In this document: piece after piece, positions 31,003 through 43,935 of the stretch
How positions within the stretch are numbered: the stretch's first letter is position 1
Layout of the letters: every line of letters starts with the position of its first letter
Origin: Gigaspora margarita
Taxonomy: Eukaryota > Glomeromycota > Glomeromycetes > Diversisporales > Gigasporaceae
Direction of reading: 5' to 3'
NCBI GenBank assembly: GCA_009809945.1
Contig: WTPW01000985.1
Span: forward strand, 93,161 to 157,160
Length of the DNA: 64,000 nucleotides
Notes under the pieces: model-generated
Seen by the model: only the letters and a program-made list of their open reading frames with translations
Databases searched by the model: none
What the model was told of the DNA's origin: nothing
Program-made: the position numbers and the translations under genes

Positions 31003-32490
31003 TTAATCGACCTTTATATTTTCTTCAATAAGTTTAAAAGCTTCTAAACATGAACCCCAACTTGAAGAATATCCTATTCAAAAAAAAAAAAAACAAATTT
31101 ATATGATTAATAAATATTATATTTATATTATTTTATATTTTTAAATGCATTACCATAAGAGTGATGCCCATAGTTATGACAAATTATGACATCTTTATTT
31201 GTAGAATTCTTTATGATCTCAACTTCTATTCGAATGCCATTTGTCCTATAAGGTCTTCGCCCGACATTATGTCTTATAATTTGTAAATTTTTATCTAATG
31301 TTAGTTCTGGACACAATTTGACACATCGTTGAATAATATCTTCAGCAGTCTTTGGATCTGGGTTTTTAGAACTACTTGGGATAGTAAAATATTAACGCAT
31401 AATAGAACAATAGCATGTATAATAATAATAGCAAATAAAATAACGATGAATTACTAATCGTTCATTTCCATAGTTCCTCCAAGAATCACCTCTCCACCTC
31501 TTGGAACGACAAATGTAAAAGAATCTTGGTCTTATCAAATTTAATAAAGTTAAATTCCTTTTTTTGTAATTTAAGTACATTCGATAAAATAGCACTTACT
31601 AGTTAGGATATGTACTGTTTTAATATGTGGTGCCCAAACTAAAATAGTTTGGCCACGTGAAGGAAATACCGTGTTATCCATCACACCACTGAAAGTTCTA
31701 GCATTGACCCCTGTGCAATTTACTACTACATCAATTTCATTATCAGCGAAAAACGATTCATTAATATGAGAAAGGTGGATTTTTTTTCTTTTGCTACCAT
31801 TAGCAATGAATTGGTCAAGTAACCATTGTAGATATTTTGGAACATTTAAACTAACTATTATTAATAATAAACATTCAAAAATCTATTATTTGCACAAATG
31901 CAAAACATTTGAATATAGACTAATTGCGAACCTGTTATGTAAGATACTCCATATTCAACACCAGATGGTAGTTCTTCTAGAGGTATCACTCTGAACTATA
32001 TAAATAAAGTATTTTAGAGGTGACTTGGGCAGATAATCTACAAAAAGTTTGCAATCTTAATGATAACAAAAATAATACCTCTGGAACAAAATCTTTAAAC
32101 CAAATATCGCTTCCCAAATCAGGTCTTTTTTCTATAAAATCATAAATATGTACACGCATTAATCCAGTTTTTGGGTTCTCAGATAAGGTCCAAAATTCAT
32201 TCCACAAAATTTTTTCATATTCTATTCGATAATATAATTATTACTTAGATGAATATAAAATAATACATATTATTACAGTTATTAAATTTACCATGAACCC
32301 TTTCGTCTTTAATATAAAGGCTAGCTCTCTAGGTTGCCGTTGCCCAAGAGCTTGAATAATTAATATCTAAATCGCCAGGCCAATGTTCAGATAGAATTTC
32401 TACTTGATACCCATTTCTTTGTAGAATTAAAGCTGTTGTAAGACCTATTACACCAGCACCAATAACATTAACGTTAATTTTTTTTGACAT
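31003..32490 (-). pseudogene. D-amino-acid oxidase family protein, seven exons, one in-frame stop
   Basis: FAD-dependent oxidative deamination of D-amino acids, usually peroxisomal. Exons on the minus strand: 32490-32292, 32221-32079, 31995-31932, 31854-31600, 31530-31455, 31371-31154, 31073-31003. Exon 1 shows the Rossmann motif VNVIGAGVIGLTTALILQR and YSSSWAT. Later exons give EYEKILWNEFWTLSENPKTG, FRVIPLEELP, DVVVNCTGVNA, SRGQTILVWAP, FTFVVPRGGEVILGGTMEMN, NPDPKTAEDIIQRC, RPYRTNGIRIE and HNYGHHSYGYSSSWGS, which cover the whole family. All introns are GT-AG. One TAG (about 32331) stands where the family has Trp just after SSWATAT, so this copy is disrupted unless that base is a sequencing error. 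The C terminus (NIKVD) lacks a clear SKL-type peroxisomal signal. Confidence 0.82.
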
Positions 32491-32832
32491 TTCCATTTCT
32501 AAAGGAGAAAATCCATCACTGTACAATTCATCAATATATATTCGCAAATCTGTGATACATATATTATTATTATTATTATTATTATCATCATTATTATTAT
32601 GAAGGAAAGTCTAGCTATCTCAGGTGATATTACACGTACGTAGTGGTTTGAGACTTGGCGTTGTACATATGTACAGTACCTAGGTTCTAGGAGCAAGTAT
32701 TAAGATATGTGCATAAATATCTATTAACATCAATAGAGGACCATTCTAATGTTTATTATGCTGATTTGAGATATACTCTTTAAAGCAATAGATATTTCTG
32801 TTTACAGGATTATATAATAACAATTACAATAC
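32491..32832. promoter_or_regulatory. Upstream region of the oxidase gene with an ATT microsatellite
   Basis: 32559-32600 is an (ATT)n / (ATC)n microsatellite. The rest is AT-rich, single-copy looking. 32816-32832 (AATAACAATTACAATAC) is the 5' target duplication of the LINE that follows. Confidence 0.4.
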
Positions 32833-33046
32833 AAATATTATCCTTTTTACCAAAAGAAGAACAAAAAAGAAAAAATTTTCTCGCGACAATATCTCTAAAT
32901 TTTATTAAGTAAAGTGACTTTCGGCCACTAAGTAAACTCGTTGGGCACCTAAAGGTTAGCCTAAAAGAGGTGCAATATTTACTAAAAGTTTGCAACCTAG
33001 ACAACTAGTAGCAATTAACTGAAAAACAAGCGACAAGACAGTTGTC

Positions 33047-35987
33047 TTGCCACAAGGCAGTAACGGTCCTAAGGACCAACAGTTTTCCAATAGTACAAAA
33101 CACAGCACTACCCCTATCTTAAGTAAAAACATAAAAAGCTCTAGCAACAAACCCAAACCAGAACCTAAAACAACACTAGAAACTATGTCCTCAAGCGGCT
33201 CTTCCTCAGCTATTGGCTCTTGGTTCTTCTCCCGTAAGTCAGCCCAACCGAAGCAGACTACCACTGATACGAAAACTACTCTCTTAGAAGCAGAACACAT
33301 GAAAGAATTCGTTGAAATTACTATTAACGACTGGGCCAAACTCACTTTCACTGTTATCTTCTCCATCCCCAACATGCCCGAATACAACGGCAAATACTAT
33401 TTCTACAGCACAATTACCAAACTAGGAAAGATTCCAAATCTAGTAAAGTTCCCAGCCCACTAGGTATGCCAACATAATGACACAAACCAATTAGTCCTGT
33501 TCGACCTGGTGCAACAGGAAGATAGCTCCGTAAACATTAATGCAAAAACCCCCAAAACAACCCGAAGGAAGGATATCGCTAACCTAATTCAGCCTTATGA
33601 GGCAGCAATGAAACCGTACACAAAAATCCCAAGCATCAATAGGGATCTCTTGATCCCATATAATTCCTTTATGGACACGGAAACAGACAATGACTCCATT
33701 GGTAGCAACAAAGAAAGTACAATACTTAGTACCACCTTACCTGTACCCACTAATAGAAATGTGGCAGACGTGCACACCCAAAGCAATACAGTACCTCCAA
33801 AGGAGCCTACGCACTTTCAGGCTTTGAACACAATTCTAGAAAAATCAGAACCACAACCTGGTAGGGCCACTAACCATCTCCCAATACACCGTCTACCAAC
33901 GCCTACCAACCAGATTTCCCAACCTATAATTCACAATACTCCAAAGCAGCCAATCTCAGCCACCTCAGCCAGTACTAGTAAAAAACGGACTCGTATTGTG
34001 TCTCCCCAAACCACACTCCCAAACAAAGCAACCAAAACAATACTTGATACTACCCCACGCACCATCAAACCACTGTACAGCCAAATCGCAAAGGCAGGCC
34101 CAAACATACCAACTACGGAACCCATGGATTTCACCGAATGGGCCAGCACCGTACAGAGCAAAAGAGAAGAACCAAGTAATACCCCCTTTAATACCCAGGA
34201 GTGGTCATTTGACGCTATTGCAGCATCACTCGAAACACCCAAGGGCACCTTCAAATTCGTCAGTTACAAACTAGCCACAATTCCATCACAGTTTTTACTC
34301 CCAGCAGCGATTCGGCTTAAGTTTGTTCACCATGACACACGCTTCTTTACTACATTCACTCAGAACCCAAAAACCAAGCCTGCACACCAAAAAGAGTATA
34401 CTAGCCTGTTCGACGAGGCACTTAAAGCATATAAGACCAAAAACAATATTACTCTAACAGACCATAAAACGCGTAGCACCATATACTCTATGCTAAAAAC
34501 TATGTTGATTGGCCAATATCTCTCAAACACCAACTTTAACAGGCTAACACCCAAAGCCGTATTCGAGTTGCTAAGATACGCTAGAGGCTTCCTCCAAATT
34601 AAAGATAAGAATGACAAAGAGGCCCTCAAGGCAATCAAAGAAGAGATCATCAAAGCATTCGATGAAAGGTTATTACCACTCCCTGACCACCCTAAGCAGA
34701 TCCCCAATAAAATAACAGACATCCTACCATTCCCACTCCCCATCAAGTAACGATCCCATACTAGGGGAGTTGTCAATGCACTACGCAAAGTCTTTAGCTT
34801 TAGTAAACTCCCTGACACATACTTTGCAAAACTCCCTCCACTCCCTTTACACTACAATGAACTCGTTCCATGCTTGCGAAAGTACTTTCCAATCCAACAC
34901 CGGAGTGTACTTCCTCATATAGGAGAATACAAAAAGGCGCTAGCAGATTACTACGAAATAGAAGACAAGATACCTGAGGTATACTTTGACCTACCACCTA
35001 AGAAAAAGCCCCTTCCCTCCACATACCAGGAGCTCAATCACGCAGTTAGGAGATTCTTTCCATTCAACCCAACTACATCATGGACTCCACTCTCAGAAGT
35101 TGTTGCCAAACTTAGAGAATACTATACATTTAAGCTCTTGCCTAATGATTACTTCAGCGTGAGATTCCCCTCCCCAAAGAGACAGACAAGATCAAAACGC
35201 TCACTCAATTCACCTTTCCAATCACGGATGATCAGGAAGCCAAAGAATTCATAAAACAAATCACACCCTACTACAGGTTTAAACTCCCCCTCCCTGAACA
35301 TATTATGCAGGCAAACCCTACCAACAAACCAGCCCTCCCCGAAATAGACCAAATTATGGATGACTTTAACTTTACATTCTCTATTGCAACACCCAAGCAG
35401 CTCACTGAAACTGCCAGAGAACTCCGTAAATACTACTACTTCACACAGCTCCCAAGTGAATGGATCCAAATCCTTACCACTGAGCCCACAGAAGCTGAAA
35501 CAAACACACCGCCCCTTCCACACTTGCCAGACAATATAGAAGACCTTAACACAGCTCTCGCAGGACAAAACATCGAATTAACACTACCAATTACATCTCA
35601 GCAGAATGTAACCTCTACTATGCAAATCCTTCGACAGAACTTTAAAGTCAAAACATTCTAGACTTCTTACTAGAATTGCCCCCCCTACCAACACCTCAAT
35701 GGAGCATATTCGGAACGGACATACTACCAAGACCAGCTTCACCGAGTACGGTAGATTCACACAAAAGTACTCCCACAAATACCCAACAAGCACCCCCTCC
35801 TGGAACACCTGACAACCTGGATAGCAGTACTCAACCAACCACAACAATACCAGACAATTCAAATAGTAGCCCTACTGACGACCACCCCACACCACCGCTG
35901 GAAACCTCAACTCCAATGGATACAAACTCAACAGATGACCACTCCACACCACCATTGGTACCCTCTGTACCAATGGACACAAGCTGA
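33047..35987 (+). pseudogene. LINE-2 ORF1, repeat-containing protein (broken)
   Basis: Ser/Thr/Pro-rich N-terminal half. Then the conserved block FTQNPKTKPAHQKEYTSLF shared with the other LINE (FTRNNLIMPAHQKEYEAIL). Then repeats of the LR-x-YYxF-x2-LP-x2-Y/W type, for example ALRKVFSFSKLPDTYF (the frame is shifted here), LREYYTFKLLPNDYF and LRKYYYFTQLPSEWIQ. The Pro/Thr-rich end (35676-35987) has near-repeats of TDDHxTPPL. In-frame stops near 33461 and 34748, and frameshifts near 35250 and 35660. No ATG is obvious at the 5' end of the first frame. Confidence 0.75.
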
Positions 35988-36081
35988 ATCACTAATTAAT
36001 GACTACTACTGAAACCCCCAAGCTACAACCGTTCCTACAACATCTACGACCTCCACTACCCTACAACCAGACACTAATTGT

Positions 36082-39000
36082 TTGCTACCTCTCGATCTCT
36101 CAATTAGTACACACAATGTTCAAGGACTCAATAACAATACCAAAAAAGAAACATGGGAATACTATTGTTTCTCTCACAACCTTAACATTATCAGCATTAC
36201 TGAAACCAAACTATCTAGCAACCCTGTAGGTTACAGACCCAACAAAACAAAACACTTTATATACTTTTGGTCCTGCACTAACAGTGCCAAAGCTGGTACA
36301 GCGATCATGATATGCAACACCCTTGTCCCACACATTTACAAAGTTCACAATAACACTACCTCTCTGGGATATGCAATTGCCATAGACCTTTTTTTTAAAC
36401 ATAATTTCAAATTCCGAATTATATCTATATACCTCCCCTGTAGTGAGCAGCAGCTCAGACTCCAGGTCCAAGATACAGTGATACAGTGGATTCAACAAGC
36501 TATATCAAACAATATTCAACCTATAATACTGGGAGACTTCAACGCTACTACAGACAATACACTAACCTCTAACAGCAAATATAAGCTTTTACAATTTTTA
36601 ACATACAACAACTTCACAGACCTTTCTACCCATACACAATCACTAGCCTCTACATGGCGGAGAGCTGCACACCATAGCCGGATAGATTACATATGGGCAT
36701 ATTCACCCCTAATACCCTACTTGCTAGGTTTTAATCTAGATGACCCCAAAACCTCAACTCTAAGTGACCATAAGATCCTTACTTCTCAGTGGTCCTTCCC
36801 ATATGCATACATAGGACAACCTAGACATAAAAGCAGATCCCGCAGGAGAATCTTCAACTACAAACTTATGGACACTAAAAAATGGCAAAACTTTGCTGAT
36901 CAGATCATGACCAATCTACATCAAAACCGTGCACCTATAGAAACACAAACTACAGAAACTCTAGAGAATACATGGCACAAGATCCAACTAAGTATTACCT
37001 GTGCTGCAATGCAATAGATACCTAACAAAAGAACCACTATGCGTAATTTCCATCACACTTTCTCATCTAAAGCCACATTACTACACCATAGCCTAAAGAA
37101 GCTAAGCAACATTATTAGGCAGACCAAACAGGCCCTCAATACTAACTCTGACATCCCGATACATCACAATACCACAATATTAAGCCTTAACTCAGCACAC
37201 CAGTTAAATCTAGAACCACTACCCACAAGGCATAGCCTTCTACCCAATTGGATCACAGCTGCCAACACAGAATGGAAGAACCTCTATCATGCTCGCAGCA
37301 TAGAAAATGCCAAACACACTTGTCAGCACATCTCTGATTCTATTCAAAAACGATGCTCCAAGCTCATTACTCATCCAACCTCTATGATAAATAGCATACT
37401 TAACAGACACAGGGACCATGTAAGGTTCAATAACTTCAGAACTGACACAGAAGTAATTACTGATCCTGATGATATCAAAACGCATATCCAAACACACTTT
37501 GATCGATGGACAGCTCCCAGAAACCTCGACACCAATATATTTAATACTCTCTGGGCAGAGGAATATACTCCAAAGCCCTACATCAACTCAGAGTGGTACT
37601 CTGACATACTGCAACCATTCTCCATAGAAGAAATTCTTAATACTCTAACACAACTCCCTAACAATAAAGCCTGTGGGCCATCAGGTATCAGTTACTAAAT
37701 GATAAAACATTCAGGTCTGAGCTGCCTGACAGCAATTACTGCTCTTTTCAACCGGTGCCTACAAGCACACACAATACCTAAACAGTAGAAAGAAGGCTAC
37801 ATTTTTCCAATCTCTAAAAAGCCAATCTTCGATGGCAACCTTGTAAACACTAGACCAATCAGTCTAGTAGAACACATTAGAAAGCTATATACAAAACTCC
37901 TCACCAATCGGCTAAACAAAACCTTCACTCAGCATCAAATCCTTTCCCCCTTCAACTATGTCGCACTACCCGGCAACAGTACATCAATACCAATACACAT
38001 CCTCAACAATGTTATTGAAGACGCATGCTGCAATAGTAAACCAATATGGCTAATCTCCCAAGATATGAGCAAGCATATGACTCTGTACAGTTTGAGTTAT
38101 TTGCCAAGGCCCTATCACGCATATGCATGCCACAACCCCTTATTGACACTCTCACCAATCTACTTTTCGACCGCCACAACCGAGTAATTACAAACCTAGG
38201 CCTCACTAACACATATACTGTCAAAAACGGAATCGACCAAGGAGAGACAATCACTCTTCTTTTCTGGAGGATATACTACGACCCTCTAATAAACAACATC
38301 GCCACACAAATACCCGGCTACTCACTACAAGTTAACTGGAAAACCAACCTATCCTCTCACAAGAACTACCAACTTTGCTCCACAGTTTCAGTACTAGCAT
38401 ACATGGATGACACACTATGGATTACCTCATCCCCCGAGGAATTGAAACTAACTACACAAATCGCTACATCCTTTTACCAAATGGCAGATATTCAAATTAA
38501 CCCATCCAAGTCTATTTTTACTACAAACCACAAAAACCCAGCTCCTTTTTCATACTTCAACCACCAGCTCAAACCACTACCATCCAACCTGCCATTCAAG
38601 TTTCTAGGATGCTGGTTTACCCTAGATAACAAAAATATACAACAAACCAAACTAATCTGAGAAGAAGTCACTCACCTGATTAATATTACTAAAACTAAAA
38701 AGATCACAGACAAGCAGATTATATATATCATTAATACAGTCTTAATTCCAANAATAGAGTATCGTTTGCACAATACTGTACTTTCATACTCCACATGCTC
38801 TAAAATACTATCGCAGTATCTGACTGTAGCTAAACACAAATCACAGCTCTCCCGTTCTATACCAAATAGCACTATGCTCAACCACAATATATATAATATN
38901 CNCAANATTTGGGACATACAATTGCAACACCATATNTCCAACCTTTTAATAAGAATTAATGACAATAATATACTTGGTAATACCACACGAATCAGACTAC

Positions 39001-41090
39001 AACAGTTGCAAAACAACCTGTGGTCTACAACTAGCATACTCCAACACCCAGCACCCTGGGTTGATGGCCCCAATCGACTAACTACCACCTTTAAAATTAT
39101 TCTCCTTTTCTCTAGACTGGGCATATCAGTTACTGCGAACGACAACATTGCCTGGCCCCAAACAATCAGTGGCAGTAACTTTCCCCTAGAACAGGTCCTT
39201 AGGACCCACCCCAAATACAAATTATTTAAAAAGCAGTTGCGAAACAAGCAAATTATGTACCTAGAGCAGCTATGCTCAGCAGACAACAAGGTACTCCTGG
39301 CATGGCAATATATATCTCCTAGAATTCACTATCTACCTAAAGGCAAACAACCTCAATGGTTTCTAGCTCTAGAACAAACCATCCTTGACAACAACCTTCA
39401 CAGAATGATCAAGGACCAATACCAACCACAAGGGATTAACCCATTTGCTTATCACACTAGCCTCATTTACCACCAGGCCAAACCCTGGATACTTACTTAC
39501 TCTGAAAATAATATTATCATTGGAAAGGCTCGTAGATACTTTTCTCATTCTAATACAATATCCATTACACACTGGAACTCAAACATAGACTTAAACCACC
39601 TACAACTATACCCACTTCCCCAAAACTCCTGTACTCCCTGCCCAGNATGNGNCCTNAACTCCATGCGAATACCATCAGCATGCACTATTGAAGTATCAGC
39701 AGTACTATCNACTAAATTTCATGGCCNAATCCAGCCAAACCACCAACTCAGCTTCAATGCTAACTATCTGGACCTTATTTTCTCAACAGCTATCAAACAC
39801 CCANTAACAATCCCTTNGCCACCTACAATACACATAACAGACTCTCTCGTACCTCACCTATTCCACCAAAATGAGGCTTCCTCACAGCTAATAGCCCTGG
39901 CAAACCAGAATTCCGACAAAGCTACATTCACCTTTTACACGAACGGCTCAGTCAAAAATATTGGATCAAACCAATGTTCAATGGGAGTTGGCTGGGTACA
40001 GCTAGTAGACAATNAAGCNTCACAAAAATTCTCAGCTAAATTAACTAATTGGCCCTCATCATACAAAGTTGAACTAGTTGCAATTCTTTCTGCGATCTCT
40101 ACTGTCACACGTAATTCTACTGTGCAGATATTCACTGACTCACAATCAGTTATCTCTAAATATGACAAACTAATTAGATTCAGTGCTAATACCTCAAAAC
40201 AATTCAAATTTATAGCATGGCCAATATGGCACACACTCCTTGGAATAATTAAATCCTATAACATTAGCCTCACTATGAGCAAAGTCCAAGCTCATGCTGA
40301 GGACTGCTTCAATAATCTAGCTGACTCCCTAGCCAGACAACACGACTCAGCTCCCTCGCTATCCTTTAACTACACTAACATATTCAACCCTCATCATATT
40401 CTTTCTTGGGAAAATACACACATCGAGCAGATAACTAGAAAGTTTATTAAGAACATCTGTAGGGCACACGTTATAGCTATGTGGTCATCCCAACACAGAG
40501 CTAATGAATGGTCCAACTTTGCATATTATATTGACTGGGATTCTACTTGGTCATACCTGAACAACAACCAAAGAATATATAACAATACCACCAACTTCAA
40601 GCTGAACACTTTTAAGGCCTTCAAAGTCAAATTACTTCTAAATGAACTACTCACCCATGCTCACTTCCATCATATATACCCTGACCTATTCCCTAGTAGC
40701 TCCTGCTTCAACTGTGAAACCCAGGATTTCCCAACTCATTGGCTCACTTGCCTTAATACACAACTGCTCGACACGATTATCCTTACTGCTATACAAAACA
40801 TAGTTGCCAAAACTGACTTGGACCTGCCTACCTCACTGATCACAGATCTTGTGAATACAATACACAAGCACCCCTCATTTAGTCCACATCCTTCTATATT
40901 TACCCCTTACTATCTCAATACTACCCTCAAAGGACTGATTCCGTCATATCTTATTCAGGACCTACACTCTCCTCCATTTAGCCTTTCTACCAAAATAGCT
41001 TCACAAATCGTTATACAAACTCTTCTCCAAATCTCTGATGCGATATACGAACAGCTGTGGAAGCCTTACTGCTCCAAGTTCGCCCAATGA
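36082..41090 (+). pseudogene. LINE-2 ORF2: endonuclease, reverse transcriptase, RNase H (broken)
   Basis: APE-type endonuclease (36090-36800): STHNVQGLNNN, ITETKLSS, ISIYLPC, ILGDFNATTD, LSDHKIL, all catalytic residues present. Reverse transcriptase (37640-38640): ACGPSGISY, SQDMSKA, NGIDQGETITLLFWRIYYDP, LAYMDDTLWI. RNase H (39915-40340): FTFYTNGSV (first catalytic Asp replaced by Asn), KVELVAILSA, IFTDSQSVI, VQAHAEDCFNNLADSLA. C-terminal CFNC...HWLTC finger near 40710-40750. Stops at about 37014, 37696 and 37786 and a frameshift near 38069 break the frame. Having RNase H after APE and RT places it with I/Tad-like LINEs; the exact clade is not determined. Confidence 0.88.
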
Positions 41091-41522
41091 AGACAGTCTA
41101 AAAACATTAGATACTCTACCTCAAACCCAAATCCCACTCCCTCACGATCCCACAGACAAAAACACAAACACAGAACACTTACTTACAATTGCCCATGTGG
41201 GCAACCCGACCAGCTACATATTGATACTACCCACTGTCCTCCTCTGGGAATAGCTCTTAGAAAAATTGATCTATGGGCTATTAACTGGATAAAGTACAGT
41301 GTCCCATTAAACTTCATACTAACTATCCAAAACTAGGTGAGTCTTGACCACTCTAGTAGGTTTAGGTCGCAGATAAATTAGTCTGAGCTCCCATTCTTGC
41401 ATGTAATTTATTAGATAGTATACTCTATATAGTAACTTATTAAATTACTAATAAAGATATGAGCAAGACCTCACCTTAAAAAAAAAAAAATAAAAAAAAA
41501 AAAAATAACAATTACAATACAG

Positions 41523-42397
41523 GATAGCAAAAAATGTCCAATTTTTATAAAATATTAAAATTATTATAACTTAATAGCAAATAACTTTAACAAAAATTTA
41601 TCTTACAAATTTGTTACTATTTGTCAAAGCTACAATTCTGTTAGAATAGATTTTTTATTTATGATAATTTTAAGAAGTTATAAGAGTTTAAGTTTATATG
41701 TATTTGAAAATTTGGTATTTGCTATAATATGTTTTTTTTTTAGTCAATTAAATTTTTTTATATAAAATTAGCCATTTTTTTGCTGTCCCATACCAGATAC
41801 TGTATTAAAAAAAAACAAATAAATTTACTAATTAACTAAATTGATGATCTGAATAAGATTTGCAGAATTACTATATTGGGGGACCGTTAAAGCCAGGTAC
41901 CTTTATATGTTTTTTATTATTGAATTAAAATTAGGATAAGGATTAGTTAGGGGCTAGGGTTAGGGAGGACTCCGAAGAATATATGTAATACTGAGATCCA
42001 TAATTTTTTAATATGTTATATGTTTAAGGGTCGAGTACATGTAGATCATTTTTCATATATATTTTGATGTACAAAAAATTTATATATTGTAAAACGAAGT
42101 GTAACAAATGTGCTACTAATAATAAATTTTATAAACGTGATCAAAATTCATCAAATCCTAATGGCTTATAGATTGAAACCTTCCATTTATAGTAGTAATG
42201 CTTTGAAACCTCTACATATGAAAAAAACCCCATTATATATAATCAAAATTTTCTGGGTAAATTCAAATTCTCCATGGTAACATGCAATAAGAAAATCATT
42301 CTATTAGTTTCTAGAATAAATCATTGACCAATCAGATATTTTCATTTATACCAGAATAATCTTCATATCTATGCTCTATAAATGATACCCTCTAGAA
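41523..42397. other. AT-rich intergenic
   Basis: No gene seen. A short GGTTAGGG-containing run (41945-41970, TTAGGGGCTAGGGTTAGGGA) resembles degenerate telomere repeat. Confidence 0.35.
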
Positions 42398-43009
42398 TAG
42401 GGGTCTTAATGGGTCAGGTTGGGTCGGGTTTGGGCCTGACCCGGGTCTGACCCGCCTCATGTTAAACCCGACCCGGGTCTGACCCAACCCAACCCAACCT
42501 GGGTCGATAATAGTTGCTACATAGTAAAGTCTAAATTTTACTATATAAATCGATAAAATCTGCTTAAGTAAACTTGTTTGGCAGATCAAAATACATATAT
42601 TATGAAATTTTTATCCAAATCAGAGAATTTTTTATTATTTGACTTTTAATTTTTACGTTCAACGCAAAAAATTAAAATTTTTTTAAAAAATATGTTCGAC
42701 GAACGTAAAACTTAAAAGTTAAATAGTAAAAATTTCTCCAATTTTGAATGCAAATTTTAGAGTATATGTATTTTGATCTTCCAAACAAGTTTACTTAAGC
42801 ACATTTTATCGATTTAGATAGTAAAATTTGGACTTTATTATGTAGCGACTACTTGCGATCATTGAAAATAATCTGACTCGGGTCTGACCCGACCTGGGTT
42901 TTTTCTGACCCGGGTCTGACCCGACCTGGGTTTGAGCTGACCCAACCCAACCCGAGTTGGGTCTGACCCGGGTCGGGTTGGGTCAGACCCGACCCAGCTA
43001 AGACCCCTA
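42398..43009. mobile_element. hAT-like MITE made of GGGTC/GACCC motifs
   Basis: Inverted ends TAGGGGTCTTA and TAAGACCCCTA with an 8-bp duplication CTCTAGAA (42390-42397, 43010-43017), the hAT signature. The body, about 100 bp at each end, is a GC-rich run of overlapping GGGTCxGACCC words, extraordinary in this AT-rich DNA. A TAGTTGCTACATAGTAAAGTC-family foldback (about 42505-42865) sits in the middle. Confidence 0.8.
42505..42865. mobile_element. Foldback of the TAGTTGCTACATAGTAAAGTC family nested in a hAT MITE
   Basis: GATAATAGTTGCTACATAGT on the left answers ATTATGTAGCGACTACTTGC on the right. The centre is the ACGTTCAACGC / GACGAACGTAAA hairpin also present at 8200 and 16850. Compact (360 bp), so it is probably the basic non-autonomous form of the family. 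Confidence 0.6.
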
Positions 43010-43017
43010 CTCTAGAA

Positions 43018-43414
43018 TTACCTCCTATAATTGCACCCTATGCCTCAGTTCTGACTAATAATAACAACAATAACAACACAACATATAAAATTTCTCTCTT
43101 TATGTATGCTTTTTATAAATGCTCGCTCATGACCGGTCCCAAGAAGAATGCATATAGATGTTTGTATTTCAAATCCTGTATACTAAAAAGTAATAAAACT
43201 CTAAATATTGAGACAGATTCAAATTTAAACCAGGGCACATATATTGTTACAAGGTCAAATTCTGAATATCTTTTCACACTCCAAACCTGCTACTAATTTC
43301 TAAGTTTGTGCATAGTATTCATTAGAACTGTGTATTACGGACCATAATAGATTTATACTATGGTTTTAAAATATAACTTTATCGTAAATATTTCTCTAAT
43401 TGTCTTTTCTACCT
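43018..43414. other. Intergenic, nothing recognised
   Basis: Less repetitive than its surroundings but without a convincing frame. The 64-codon frame at 43102-43296 has no family features. Confidence 0.3.
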
Positions 43415-43935
43415 GTAAATTGAGCTTTATACTTTAAGGTAATTTGGCAAAGTTAGAATAACATATAAACTTTTTTTCTTAATATTAAGCTTTATTTTTT
43501 TGTAATAAACTTTATACATGATTTAGAATTATTTTATATAAGTTTAGTAATATAATATCTTGTTTTAAAGTGATATTAAAATTTTCGAGCATTAGGGGTA
43601 ATTTGGCAAATTGATAATATCTTGTGTGATCTAGCAATCAGAATCAAATAATTTTTATTTAATTCGTCTTGATGAGACAAATCGAATTGTACAAAGTTTA
43701 TCCAATTCTAATCACTGGATCACAAGATATCATCGATTATATGCTGTACAAAAATGATTCTTAAAGGAATTTTGATAGTATAAACTTGGCAAATAATCGA
43801 TAATATTCTGTGATCCAATTATTAGAACTGGGTGAGCTTTGTATCATCAGATTCGTTTTATCAAATGATATAAAAATTATATTTGTTCAGATAATTAGAC
43901 CATGAGATATCCTATATTTGCCAAATTCATATACT
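43415..43935. repeat. Two diverged hairpins with TTTGGCAA ends
   Basis: AATTTGGCAAAGTTAG ... TTGGCAAATTGATAATATC, then a core ATTCGTCTTGATGAGACAAATCGAAT flanked by GATCTAGCAATCAG and TCACTGGATCACAAGATATC. A second, worn copy lies at 43795-43920. The core is the same kind of palindrome seen at 7200-7460 and 63430-63830. Confidence 0.5.

Larger units (their letters stand above)
32833..41505 (+). mobile_element. LINE-2 (named here): full-length non-LTR retrotransposon, plus strand
   Basis: Target duplication AATAACAATTACAATAC at 32816-32832 and 41506-41522. Poly-A-rich tail from about 41478. Order: ~200-nt leader, ORF1 (33047-35987), ORF2 (about 36082-41088) with endonuclease, reverse transcriptase, RNase H and finger, then a ~390-nt 3' UTR ending GAGCAAGACCTCACCTT-A(n). 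Same family as 8982-16818. The intact 17-bp duplication suggests a fairly recent insertion, but both ORFs are broken several times and ambiguous bases cluster at 38752-40020. Confidence 0.9.

Noticed and set aside
33595-36498. Minus-strand frames across LINE-2 ORF1 and endonuclease
   Set aside because: Shadows of the coding strand with no motif of their own.
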